Below are positions 43,353 through 51,859 of a stretch of DNA of 64,000 bases, piece after piece. The stretch's first letter is position 1, and the number at the start of each line of letters is the position of its first letter. The stretch is taken from contig NZ_JAAATY010000006.1 of NCBI RefSeq assembly GCF_013280595.1, positions 62,001 to 126,000 of the forward strand, in the 5' to 3' direction. The notes beneath the pieces are model-generated. The model made no database searches and was not told the DNA's origin. It was given only the letters and a program-made list of their open reading frames with translations. Both the position numbers and the translations under genes were made by a program. Source of the stretch: Kibdelosporangium persicum. Lineage in GTDB: Bacteria; Actinomycetota; Actinomycetes; Mycobacteriales; Pseudonocardiaceae.

Positions 43353-44489
43353 TCAGGTGCGGCGCCGCAGCTGGGCGTACTGGGCTCCGGTGAGCCCGTA
43401 CGTCCAGCCCGCGGCGTCGACGGGGTTGTCGAACCGGTCGGGGACGTGCAGTCCGTACTGGCGGCGGGTTCCGTCGCGTTCCAGCGATCCGTTGGTCGCG
43501 AGCAGCAGCCGGGTTCTGGTGGCGGGCAAGGCGTAGAGGCGAAGCTCGCAGCCTGGGTTGCCGGGATCCGGGGCCTGGCCGAGGAGTGTCGATCCGGCTT
43601 GGTCGATGAACGCGGGCCAGCCGATCTTCTCGATCGCGCAGCGGCGTACCTCGACGTTGCGTTCGGCTGTGATCATGTCCGCGGTCGGTGTGCCGGTCAC
43701 CCATGCGGGCACGAGAGTTCCGTGCCAGGCGTGCACTTTCCAGCCGTCCGGGTAGATCACCGCGGGGCCGTCGGCGCAGTGCAGGCGGGTTTCCGGGTCC
43801 GTGCGCAGCACCAATGGCCGTTCGGCGACGAAACATCGGTCTTCGCGGGGCCACCACCAGCCGCACGAGCGGGCGAGCGTGGCCCAGAGTTCCAGTTCGG
43901 CGAGGTCCTCGTCGGCGAACCGGGTTTCCAGGACCCGTTGGTGCATGTCGTAATGCGCGATCCAGTCCACGTCGTGCTGGCCGAGCCAGCGCAGCCCGGA
44001 CGGCCGGGAGTCGGCGGCCCGGATCATGTCCGCGACGGATTCCCGGATGGATCTGCGCAGCGCTCCCCGGACACACGGGTCCAAAATGGACTTGGCTGGC
44101 TGGTCGCCGGCCACGGCCCGCGACGGATTGGGCACTTCGACCGGCCGGTACCGGCCGATTCGCCGGTCCAGCCGTTCACGCAGTGCCGACACCCGTGTCG
44201 CGATCCGGCTTTCCAGCGGCCAGGAACCGTTGTGGCGTAACGGGTCCGAAGGCGGGACCTGGTCCGCGGCGGCCGAGGGCGAATCCACCCACACGAACTG
44301 CGGGGGTGGTGCGCCGGCCAAGGCGTACAGCGAGGTGATGGTTGTTTGGGTGGTCTCGCGGTCCGCGGGCTCACACGACAACGCGTGTGCTGACCATTCG
44401 TCGCGGATATCGACCGCGCGCCACCAGAATTCCACTGAGGGAAGGGGTTTGTCCGCGAGGCGGGACTTGCGCCGCCTGGCCGCGCTCAT
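43353..44489 (-). CDS. DUF6745-like hypothetical protein
   Basis: 378 aa, no signal peptide. The N-terminus has a WWRAVDIRDEWSAHALS segment and a central Trp-rich core: LGQHDVDWIAHYDMHQRVL, ARSCGWWWPREDRCFVAERP and LHCADGPAVIYPDGWKVHAWHG. The last two are highly patterned (RPxxLxxDxxxRLHCxDGPAVxYxDGWxxHxWHG) and I associate them with DUF6745; the memory is moderate. A Cys (C in HCADGPAV) and several His are conserved-looking, hinting at a metal or active site. Function unknown. Likely operon with a 150-aa partner and an MFS transporter. Confidence 0.72.
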   Translation of the reverse strand: MSAARRRKSRLADKPLPSVEFWWRAVDIRDEWSAHALSCEPADRETTQTTITSLYALAGAPPPQFVWVDSPSAAADQVPPSDPLRHNGSWPLESRIATRVSALRERLDRRIGRYRPVEVPNPSRAVAGDQPAKSILDPCVRGALRRSIRESVADMIRAADSRPSGLRWLGQHDVDWIAHYDMHQRVLETRFADEDLAELELWATLARSCGWWWPREDRCFVAERPLVLRTDPETRLHCADGPAVIYPDGWKVHAWHGTLVPAWVTGTPTADMITAERNVEVRRCAIEKIGWPAFIDQAGSTLLGQAPDPGNPGCELRLYALPATRTRLLLATNGSLERDGTRRQYGLHVPDRFDNPVDAAGWTYGLTGAQYAQLRRRT

Positions 44490-44718
44490 CGCGCTTGGGC
44501 GTTACCGCCCTTTCGAATCGACATGGTGACGATGATCGCAGTTCGCTGGCCGAGGACGCAAGTCCTCGTGCCGCCGGGTCGCTGACGGGTGTGGTGGGCG
44601 TCACATGACTGGAGGTGCTGGGGATTTGTCCAGGACCTGATGGCGACGCGTGGTCACGGGGATCGACGCACGGGCGGTGCAGGACAGCGGATCGGCGGAC
44701 GGCTCGGTATCGTGAGGC

Positions 44719-45075
44719 GTGATTTCGATCGACCCGACCTCGTCGGTGGCGCCCTACGAGCAGGTCCGGTCCCAGTTCGCCCAGCAGATCACCGACCGGA
44801 CCCTGGCGGTCGGCGCCAAGCTGCCGACCGTGCGTGCGCTGGCCGCCGAACTGCGCCTGGCGGCCAACACCGTGGCCAAGGCCTACCGTGAGCTTGAGGA
44901 AGCCGGGCTCATCGAGACCCGTGGCCGGGCGGGCACGTTCGTCAGCGCGGCGGGCCAGCAGAGCCGGATCGTGATCCAGCGGGCCGCTCGCGATTACGCC
45001 TCCCAGGCTCGCGCGCTCGGGCTGGATCCGGAGGAGGCGTTGAGCATCGTCAAGGCGGCCCTGTCGGTCGACTGA
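44719..45075 (+). CDS. GntR family regulator, YtrA-like short form
   Basis: 118 aa, GTG start at 44719. TATCGT (44708-44713) ends 5 nt before it and no ribosome site is visible, so a leaderless transcript is likely. A GntR winged helix (PYEQVRSQFAQQITDRTLAVGAKLPTVRALAAELRLAANTVAKAYRELEEAGLIETRGRAGTFVS) fills most of the protein. The short helical tail SIVKAALSVD resembles YtrA-type regulators, which lack a large effector domain. YtrA proteins usually sit beside ABC transporter genes, but none follows here, so its target is unknown. It stands alone between two gene pairs. Confidence 0.9.
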   Translation: MISIDPTSSVAPYEQVRSQFAQQITDRTLAVGAKLPTVRALAAELRLAANTVAKAYRELEEAGLIETRGRAGTFVSAAGQQSRIVIQRAARDYASQARALGLDPEEALSIVKAALSVD

Positions 45076-45297
45076 GTGTTCCCGGTGCGGGGGCCGGTCG
45101 CGTCGAGCGGCACTTCGTCCACAGAGGACGTGAGCGTGTCGCGGCACGTGCTGCGCGGGCTCGATCAGGATTGAGCGGCTGTGTCAGCCCGTGGTCACGC
45201 CGGCTCCGTTTTCGTCCGGCCGCGATCCGCGGAGTTCAGGCCGTTGTGGCGGGGAAATGTGATTCCCGAGAGAATCGGTGGTCGATAGCCTGCGCCG

Positions 45298-46305
45298 GTG
45301 GATCACCCAACGGCAACACCGTCGATTCTTGCCATGGCCGATCTGGCCACTCCGATGTCCATCCGAGTGGCCGCGACACTGGGTCTCGTGGAGCGTGCGG
45401 GCAGCGGGGGCGCGACCGCGGCACAGCTGGCCGCCGAGACCGGGACCTCGGCGCCCGCCCTGCGTCGCATGCTCGATCACCTGGTCACTGTCGGTGTCTT
45501 CGACGTCGACCCGGATTCCGGTCGCTACCGGCCCACCGGCCTTGGTGCCCAGATGAGCGCGGACGCTCCGCAAGGGGTCAAGCCCCTGCTCGACATCACC
45601 TGCGCGGGCGGGCGCGCCGAACTCGCGTTCGTCGACCTGCTTGAGACGATCACCACCGATTCTCCCGCCTACGTGCGCCGGTACGGCCGCGATTTCTGGG
45701 CGGACCTGGAGGCCGACCCGAAACTGCGCAGTTCGTTCGACGCCCAGATGGAATGGCGGTTCCAGGCGCACGCGCCGCAGATCGCCGACCGTTTCGACTG
45801 GGGCCGGTTCACCGAGATCCTCGACGTGGGCGGCGGTGACGGGAATCTGCTCGCCGCGATCCTGCGGGCTCATCCCGGGGTGCGCGGCCGGGTGCTGGAC
45901 TACGCGCCGTCGGTGGCCGCGGCGGCTTCGCGGTTCGAAGCCGCCGGACTGGCTGACCGGGCCGGTGCCGTGTCCGGGAGTTTCTTCGATCCGTTGCCGG
46001 AGGGGGCCGACGCCTGCCTGCTGTCCGACATCCTGCACGACTGGGATGACGAGAACAGCCGCAAGATCCTCGCCGGGTGTCGTCAGGCCGTCACGCCGAA
46101 CGGCACGGTCGTGGTGATCGAGCCGGTGCGCGGGCGGGGCGACAGCACCGGGATCGACCTGTTCATGCTGATGTGCTTCGGTGGCCGGGAAAGGACCGTG
46201 GAGGAACTGGCCGAACTGGCCGCCGGCTGCGGACTGGAGCTCGCCGGGTCAGGTCCGGTGTCGGAAGGGCGCACGGCGCTGGAGTTCCGCGTCAGTACCT
46301 CGTAG
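45298..46305 (+). CDS. SAM-dependent O-methyltransferase (plant-type/secondary metabolism)
   Basis: 335 aa, GTG start; TAGCCT (45286-45291) ends 6 nt upstream, suggesting a leaderless message. An N-terminal dimerisation winged helix (SIRVAATLGLVERAGSGGATAAQLAAETGTSAPALRRMLDHLVTVGVF) is followed by the SAM domain. Motif I is ILDVGGGDGNLLAAIL; SDILHDWDDE holds the His used as catalytic base in this family. It matches O-methyltransferases of aromatic polyketide and macrolide pathways. No pathway genes adjoin it, so the substrate is open. Ends with a stem shared with the convergent ABM gene. Confidence 0.92.
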   Translation: MDHPTATPSILAMADLATPMSIRVAATLGLVERAGSGGATAAQLAAETGTSAPALRRMLDHLVTVGVFDVDPDSGRYRPTGLGAQMSADAPQGVKPLLDITCAGGRAELAFVDLLETITTDSPAYVRRYGRDFWADLEADPKLRSSFDAQMEWRFQAHAPQIADRFDWGRFTEILDVGGGDGNLLAAILRAHPGVRGRVLDYAPSVAAAASRFEAAGLADRAGAVSGSFFDPLPEGADACLLSDILHDWDDENSRKILAGCRQAVTPNGTVVVIEPVRGRGDSTGIDLFMLMCFGGRERTVEELAELAAGCGLELAGSGPVSEGRTALEFRVSTS

Positions 46306-46312
46306 GGCGCAC

Positions 46313-46360
46313 CGGCCAGGGTCGTCGCCGTTGGTCACCGAGTCGGCGCGACCCCGGCCG
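46313..46360. terminator. Imperfect bidirectional terminator
   Basis: CGGCCAGGGTCGTCGCCG (46313-46330) pairs with 46344-46360 with one mismatch and one bulge, around a 13-nt loop. Lies between two convergent genes. Confidence 0.65.
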
Positions 46361-46369
46361 CGGCCGCCG

Positions 46370-46693
46370 TCAGGCCACGGTGAACTCGCCGAGCGCGGAC
46401 CAGTCGTCCTGCGGGACCTTCATGTTGACGATCCTCGGGGTCTCGGCCAGGTACTGCGGCAGGGTCGCCCGCGCGGTGCGGAAATGCTCGGAGTTGACGT
46501 GCTCGGCGCCGGCGTCGTCATCGCGGAACGCCTCGACGATGACGTACTCGTTCGGGTTGTCGACACTGCGCGACCAGTCGAACCACAGGCAGCCGGGCTC
46601 GGCGCGGGTCGCCTCGGTGAACTGCTTGGTCAGCGACGGCCATTGGTCGGCGTACTCCGGTTTGATCAGGAACTTGGCGGTGATGAAGATCAT
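46370..46693 (-). CDS. Antibiotic biosynthesis monooxygenase (ABM) domain protein
   Basis: 107 aa from ATG 46693. TACGAT on the minus strand (46700-46705) ends 6 nt before the ATG, so the transcript looks leaderless. The ABM ferredoxin-like fold is plain: MIFITAKFLIKPEYADQWPSLTKQFTEATRAEPGCLWFDWSRS, VIVEAFRDDDAGAEHVNSEHFRTAR. Family members oxidise polycyclic intermediates without cofactor or simply bind quinone-like ligands; YgiN-type quinol monooxygenase is the nearest relative. Convergent with an O-methyltransferase and divergent from the TIR gene. Role unknown. Confidence 0.9.
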   Translation of the reverse strand: MIFITAKFLIKPEYADQWPSLTKQFTEATRAEPGCLWFDWSRSVDNPNEYVIVEAFRDDDAGAEHVNSEHFRTARATLPQYLAETPRIVNMKVPQDDWSALGEFTVA

Positions 46694-46828
46694 TACCGCA
46701 TCGTAGCGAACCCGTGCGCCGCCGGCCGGCAAGCAATGCGACGTGTTCCGGCGTGCCGCCAATGTGGTCCAGTCCACACTGGTGTGCGGTTCAGCGGCTA
46801 TCCTTGACCTGCCGGATGGGAGGGTCTC

Positions 46829-47215
46829 TTGGCCGCTGTCTTCATCAGTTATCGCAGTACTGATCATGCCGAAGCGGAACGACTCGCGACCGAGCTGCGT
46901 GGTCACGGCCACGATGTCTGGCTGGACACGTGGGAACTGCATGTCGGCGATTCGGTGGTGCGGAAGATGAACGACGGTCTGGCCGGCGCCGCCTATCTCG
47001 TGCTGTGTTATTCGACCAATTCCTCGGCCAGTCCGTGGCAGGATCGGGAATGGATGTCGGCGTTGCACAGGCAGGTCAGCGGCAAGGGCGTGACGCTTCT
47101 GCCGGTCCGGCTGACCGGTGGTGAGTCGCCCGCCATCCTGGCCGACATCAAGCACGTCGACCTCACGGCCGGCTGGTCCGAAGGCGTCCAGGCCCTGCTC
47201 GCCGCAATGAAGTGA
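46829..47215 (+). CDS. TIR domain protein (probable NADase effector)
   Basis: 128 aa, TTG start with GGGAGGG upstream. One TIR fold only: AAVFISYRSTDHAEAERLATELRGHGHDVWLDTWELHVGDSV. The putative catalytic glutamate is E74 in SPWQDREW, at the position used by NAD-cleaving bacterial TIR proteins. LPVRLTGGESPAIL and HVDLTAGW complete the fold. Its stop (47213-47215) overlaps the start of the 1232-aa STAND gene as GTGA, so the two are translationally coupled and probably form one system, with the TIR protein as effector. NADase activity is inferred from the family. Confidence 0.88.
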   Translation: MAAVFISYRSTDHAEAERLATELRGHGHDVWLDTWELHVGDSVVRKMNDGLAGAAYLVLCYSTNSSASPWQDREWMSALHRQVSGKGVTLLPVRLTGGESPAILADIKHVDLTAGWSEGVQALLAAMK

Positions 47216-50200
47216 CCATGACCCGGCAACCCGTGTACGTGGTGTGCGCCGAAGGCGAGGAACACCTTGCCGAGAAAATCGCCGGGCCGCTGCGCGGAGA
47301 CGGTTACGAAGTGACTCACGACGGTACGATCCTCGTGGGTGAGTCGCGCATCGGTAAGGCTTTGCAGGCCATGTCTTCGGGTGTGCCGATCGTTTTGTGC
47401 GCGACCGTGAGATCGGTCGGCAGTGCCTGGGCGCACAAGATCGTGAATGCCGGGTATGCCGCGTCCAACCGTGTATTCGTCGTGCAGATGGAGGACCAGG
47501 CGTACGTCGAGCAGCTCGCGGTGAAAACGAAAGTCGCCCGGTATTGCGCCGATCCGGTGACGGGTGTGCGGGAACTGCTGGACGCGCTCGCGGCGCAGTT
47601 CCCGGCCGCGTCGAAGCCGGCCAGGCAGAACACCGAGCGGCCGTATCTCGACCAGCCGACCGAGCTGACCATGTTCGACGTCGACTCGTTGCAGAACTTC
47701 CGTTCCCAGTTGCGGACCGAGGTGAGCGGCAAGTTCCCGGCGGGACTGACTCCGTGGCAGTTCCTCGAGCAGATCGAGGTCTGGACCAACGAGGGCGGGT
47801 TGACGCGCACGGGCGCGTTGCTGTTCGGCCGCAACCCGACTGCGGTGTGCTCGGCCGCGATGGTGAAGTGTGTCCGGTACTACGGCCTTGACCGATCGGA
47901 CCACCGCGACGGTGAGACTCATTCCGGTCCGGTGACCGACCAGATCGTCAACGCGCGTGAGTTCGTCGCCAAGCACGTGCGCCGGGGTGAGCGGCCCAGC
48001 GAGGACCACGCGCAGGCCGTTGCGGTGTATGCCTATCCGATGATCGCGGTACGCGAGATCATCGCGAACGCGTTGGTGCACCGTGACTATTCGCAGCTCG
48101 ACTCCTGTGTGCACGTCCGGGTGTTCGACGACCGGGTGGAGATCAGCAGTCCGGGCGACTGGATCGGCCACGACATTCCGTTGGGGGAGCCGCACGAGCT
48201 GACCGAGTTCAACGGGCAGTCGATCAAACGCAACTACCGGCTGGCCAACATCCTGTCGTGGGTGCGTCTGGTGGAGGGTGAAGGCAGCGGGATTCCGTCG
48301 GCGCTGCGCGACTGCCGCGGCAGTGGCAGTCCGATCCCGACAGTGCTGCGGGAGAAGGGGTTCATCACGGTCACGGTCTGGCCGCGGCCGCCCGGAGAGC
48401 CCGGGGAGGTCACGATCGCGGGGACCGGCCAGCGTCTGCTCAAACCGCGCACGCTGCCTCGTGGGGTGAAGACGTTCGTCGGGCGTGAGGCCGAACTGGG
48501 GTGGCTGGAGAGCTCGGCGGACGCGGGCGTCTTCCTGATCACCGGCGCGCCGGGCACCGGCAAGACGACGCTGGCGGTCAACTTCGCCCACCAGGTGGCC
48601 GATCGTTATCCCGACGGTCAGCTGTACGTGGACCTGCACGGCTTCAGCCCGTCCGGCCGTCCGGTCCAGGCCGCGGAGGCGTTGCTGTTGTTCCTGCACG
48701 CGCTCGGGGTCTCCCGGCAGGCCATGCCGGTGGAACTGGAGGCCCGGGTGGCGTTGTACCGCAGCATCGTCGCGGGACGGCGGATGCTTGTGCTGCTGGA
48801 CAACGCCCGGTCCAGCGAACAGGTCCTGCCCTTGCTGCCTGGCTCCGCGCAGTGCCGTGTCCTGGTGACCAGCCGGGCCCGGTTGGCCGATCTGGTGGCC
48901 AAGAACGACGCTGTGCAGGTGGCGTTGACCGTGTTCGACCGCAACGCGGGTCTGACGCTGCTGGCGCGTTGTCTGGGTGACGAACGGGTCGATGCCGAGC
49001 CGGAGGCGGCGGCCGCGCTTGTCGAGTACTGCGGTGGTCTGCCGCTCGCGTTGCGGATCGTGGCGGCGCATGCCGCCGCGCATCCCGAGTTCCCGTTGCA
49101 GGTTCTCGCGGGGGAGTTGAACGACGCGAACAGCAGGTTGGCTGTGCTGGCCGGGGATGACGAGTCCGCGAGCATCCGTGCCGCGTTCTCGTGGACGTAT
49201 CAGGCGTTGAGCCCGGAGTCGGCGCGGGTCTTCCGGCTGCTGGGCCTGCACCCGGGGCCGGACATCGGGCTGGCGGCGGCGGCCGCGTTGACCGGCTTGT
49301 CGGAGCCGCAGGCGCAGCAGGTGCTGCGGGAGATCGGTGTGGCGCATCTGATCCACCAGTATTCGCCGGGGCGTTACCGTTGCCACGATCTGCTGCGGCT
49401 CTACGCGCATGAGCAAGCCATGGCGCACGACTCCGGCTGGGAACGCGACGAGGCGATCCGGCGCGTGCTGGATCACTACATCGCCCGCGGTGCGGAAGCC
49501 GACCGGCACTGGTTCGCCTGCGAGCGGCCCGTCCTGCTCGCGGCGATCGACTTCGCCGCACAGCATGGCCTGGACGAACGAGCGTGGCGGCTGGCGTCGA
49601 TGATCACGCCTTTTCTTGACCAGCAAGGTCTTTGGCACGACCTGGAGACCGTTCAGCTGACCGCGCTGACGGCCGCGGACCAGGCGCGGGACCGGCAGGC
49701 GTTGGCGGAGATCCACCGTAGTCTCGGTGCGGTGCACGGACAGTTCGGCCGGATCGCCGAGGCGGTCAAGCATTACGAACTGTCGCTGGGCTTGTGCCGT
49801 GAGCTGCGTGACGAGGTGGGGGAGGCGCATTCGGAACTCGCGCTGAGCGAGGTCTACGGGCGTCGTAACCAGTTCGACGAAGCGGTGTTCCATGCGCGGG
49901 TGGCGCTGGACTTGTTCCGTCGCAACGCTGATCGTCTCGGCGAGGCCGACGCGTTGGTGACGCTGGCTGACTGCGCGGTCCAGACCGGGGCGCTGCGTCA
50001 GGCGTTGAACGAGTTCTACGCGGCCCGTGAGCTGTACCGGGATCTGGACAACCGCAGCGGGGAAAGCCTTGCGCTGGACGGCCTCGGTCAAGTCCACCAC
50101 CGCTTGCACCAGTTCTCCGAAGCTGTGGAGCACTACGAGCTGGCGCTGCGGTTGTTCCGGGAGACCGGCAGCCGCTACGGCGAGGCCGTGACGCTCAACC

Positions 50201-50910
50201 GTCTCGGCGACACCTACCAAGCGCTCGGTGACCGCGTGCAGGCCCGGTCGACCTGGCAGCACGCGCTCGAGCTGCTCAACGAGTTCGGTGACCCGGACGC
50301 CGACACCGTGCTGACCAAGCTGGCCTCGTTGGAACAGCGGGGCTCCGCCAGCCTGCGCGAGCCGGCGATCCTGGTGGTCGACGTGGCCCGGTTCGCCGCG
50401 CGGGAGCTGGCGGACTTCCAGGCGGCGCGCGGTGGCCTGTTCCGGGCGTTGCAGTCGGCGTTCCGGCGCGCCGGCATCGACTGGGACTCCTGCCGTGCCG
50501 AGGATCGCGGTGACGGCGTGATGATCCTGGTTCCGGCCGAGGTCGCCAAGGCGGTGTTCGTGGACGCGCTGCCCCAGGCGTTGGTGGCCGCGGTCGGTGA
50601 CCACAACCGTCATCAGCCGGAGAGCCGGCGGTTCCAGCTGCGGGTGGCGCTGCATTCCGGTGAGGTGCCCATCGACGATCTCGGCCCGGTCGGCGCGTCG
50701 GTGAACTTCGCGTTCCGGCTGGTCGACGCGATCCCGCTGCGCAAGGCGCTGGAGGAATCCGCGAGCCCGGTCGCGGTCATCTTCTCGGCGACCTTCTACG
50801 ACACCGTGATCCGCCCGCATCCGGACGCCGATCTCAGCACGTACCGCCAGGTCAGCGTCGCGATCAAGGAAACCGACGCGACCGCGTGGATCCACGTCCC
50901 GTCACCGTAG
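47212..50910 (+). CDS. Multidomain STAND NTPase: TIR-like, GHKL ATPase, NB-ARC, TPR, cyclase homology
   Basis: 1232 aa from GTG 47212 (ATG 47218 is an alternative). Residues 7-130 form a TIR-like fold (VYVVCAEGEEHLAEK, GVPIVLCATVRS). Residues 175-395 match the RecG/Schlafen-associated GHKL ATPase: REIIANALVHRDY (281-293), DDRVEISSPG (306-315), EGEGSGIP (355-362). An NB-ARC NTPase follows: Walker A GAPGTGKTT (445-453), Walker B MLVLLDN (525-531), sensor TSRARL, and GGLPLAL (608-614). A winged-helix region spans 655-760 and TPR repeats 830-1040. Residues 1052-1225 form a class III nucleotide cyclase homology domain, with D1057, D1101, N1165 and R1169 at the metal and transition-state positions. 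A candidate sensor/switch partner of the TIR protein. Confidence 0.88.
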   Translation: MTMTRQPVYVVCAEGEEHLAEKIAGPLRGDGYEVTHDGTILVGESRIGKALQAMSSGVPIVLCATVRSVGSAWAHKIVNAGYAASNRVFVVQMEDQAYVEQLAVKTKVARYCADPVTGVRELLDALAAQFPAASKPARQNTERPYLDQPTELTMFDVDSLQNFRSQLRTEVSGKFPAGLTPWQFLEQIEVWTNEGGLTRTGALLFGRNPTAVCSAAMVKCVRYYGLDRSDHRDGETHSGPVTDQIVNAREFVAKHVRRGERPSEDHAQAVAVYAYPMIAVREIIANALVHRDYSQLDSCVHVRVFDDRVEISSPGDWIGHDIPLGEPHELTEFNGQSIKRNYRLANILSWVRLVEGEGSGIPSALRDCRGSGSPIPTVLREKGFITVTVWPRPPGEPGEVTIAGTGQRLLKPRTLPRGVKTFVGREAELGWLESSADAGVFLITGAPGTGKTTLAVNFAHQVADRYPDGQLYVDLHGFSPSGRPVQAAEALLLFLHALGVSRQAMPVELEARVALYRSIVAGRRMLVLLDNARSSEQVLPLLPGSAQCRVLVTSRARLADLVAKNDAVQVALTVFDRNAGLTLLARCLGDERVDAEPEAAAALVEYCGGLPLALRIVAAHAAAHPEFPLQVLAGELNDANSRLAVLAGDDESASIRAAFSWTYQALSPESARVFRLLGLHPGPDIGLAAAAALTGLSEPQAQQVLREIGVAHLIHQYSPGRYRCHDLLRLYAHEQAMAHDSGWERDEAIRRVLDHYIARGAEADRHWFACERPVLLAAIDFAAQHGLDERAWRLASMITPFLDQQGLWHDLETVQLTALTAADQARDRQALAEIHRSLGAVHGQFGRIAEAVKHYELSLGLCRELRDEVGEAHSELALSEVYGRRNQFDEAVFHARVALDLFRRNADRLGEADALVTLADCAVQTGALRQALNEFYAARELYRDLDNRSGESLALDGLGQVHHRLHQFSEAVEHYELALRLFRETGSRYGEAVTLNRLGDTYQALGDRVQARSTWQHALELLNEFGDPDADTVLTKLASLEQRGSASLREPAILVVDVARFAARELADFQAARGGLFRALQSAFRRAGIDWDSCRAEDRGDGVMILVPAEVAKAVFVDALPQALVAAVGDHNRHQPESRRFQLRVALHSGEVPIDDLGPVGASVNFAFRLVDAIPLRKALEESASPVAVIFSATFYDTVIRPHPDADLSTYRQVSVAIKETDATAWIHVPSP

Positions 50911-50922
50911 CCCCGACCCTCT

Positions 50923-50968
50923 CTCGTGAGTGTTTATCGGGGTTCTAACCCTGATAAACACTCACGAG
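50923..50968. terminator. Long palindrome/terminator, 22-bp arms (repeat family copy 2)
   Basis: Arms 50923-50944 and 50947-50968 pair throughout with a single mismatch that would be G-U in RNA; CT is the only loop. The outer arm CTCGTGAGTGTTT and the GTTCTAAC tip are the same as in copy 1 at 15532-15577; the sequence between them differs but still pairs. It ends the STAND gene and the convergent gene at 50982. Confidence 0.85.
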
Positions 50969-50981
50969 GGGTGAGCTGGGG

Positions 50982-51803
50982 TTATTCGCCGCGCTGGACT
51001 TCTTCCCAGGTCCGCTTGGTCACGGCAGGGCCGTCGTCCGGTGCGCGGTTGGCCAGGCCGTTGAGGCCGAGGTAGTAGTCGCCCGACTGGTGCCACGCGG
51101 AGACGGACTGGTGCGGGTCGGACACGGCCATCGCGTGGATGTGGTGGTCCCACTGGCCCTGTGAGGGCTTGCGCCACCATGCCGCGAAGCCCACCTCACG
51201 CAGCTTGCGGACCACGTCGACCTTGACCGTGTCGCTCATGCCGCTGACGGAGATGTCCAGTGCGCCGCCGCCGTCGTGGGTGCCGCCCGAAGCGCCGACG
51301 CCACCGGGGTTGTACGAGCCCTGGGTGATCGTCAGCGTCCGGCCGAGCCGGGCCTCGGCCGCGGCGAGCATGGCCTTGGTGCGGGTGTTGATGGTCTTGC
51401 CCTGGTGGCTGACCCGTGCGCCCGCGCTCACCACGTTGGTCACCGTGAACCGGCCTTCGCCCAGCCGCTCCAGTGAGGTCTGGCCGGGGATGCCGTTGGT
51501 GTCGATGCCGCTCCACCCGAACGACTTCTGCAGGTTGGTGTAGGCCGTGGTGGTGGACGTGCCGAAGTGCCCGTCGACGTACTGCGCGGCGAGGAGTCCC
51601 TTGGCCTGCAGTGCCTGCTCGACCACGAGCACGTGGTCCCTGGCGCCGGGCGTGAGGGCGCTGTCCGGGCGGCGTGGATCGATCTGCGCCGCGAGCAGAA
51701 CCTTCTCCATGTCCACGACGGGAAGCGCCTGTGCCGCCGGCGCCACGGCGATCGAGACGGCGCCCGCGACGGCCACTACCGCTGCCGCCCACTGTCTCCG
51801 CAT
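50982..51803 (-). CDS. Secreted peptidoglycan-binding protein with M15-like zinc peptidase domain
   Basis: 273 aa from ATG 51803 behind GGAGGAGG; the frame continues upstream only as a shadow. Signal peptide to about residue 26 (AVAPAAQALP). A peptidoglycan-binding domain-1 repeat (HVLVVEQALQAKGLLAAQYVDGHFGTSTTTAYTNLQKSFGW) is followed by a domain with THDGGGALDIS and WDHHIHAMAV, which carries the His-Asp-His pattern of M15/VanY-like D-Ala-D-Ala peptidases. Likely a cell-wall-remodelling enzyme. Confidence 0.83.
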   Translation of the reverse strand: MRRQWAAAVVAVAGAVSIAVAPAAQALPVVDMEKVLLAAQIDPRRPDSALTPGARDHVLVVEQALQAKGLLAAQYVDGHFGTSTTTAYTNLQKSFGWSGIDTNGIPGQTSLERLGEGRFTVTNVVSAGARVSHQGKTINTRTKAMLAAAEARLGRTLTITQGSYNPGGVGASGGTHDGGGALDISVSGMSDTVKVDVVRKLREVGFAAWWRKPSQGQWDHHIHAMAVSDPHQSVSAWHQSGDYYLGLNGLANRAPDDGPAVTKRTWEEVQRGE

Positions 51804-51859
51804 CTTCGTCCTCCTCCTGGTCGGTACGACGCAGCTTGGCGAGGAGGGATACAAGGCAG

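Noticed and set aside
44719..45075. A YtrA-type ABC transporter operon downstream of the GntR gene
   Set aside because: The next gene is an O-methyltransferase with its own leaderless promoter; no ABC gene is present.
47008..50895. 1295-aa minus-strand open frame opposite the STAND gene
   Set aside because: Arg/His/Pro/Gln-rich composition with no domain, exactly antisense to a gene with many clear motifs.
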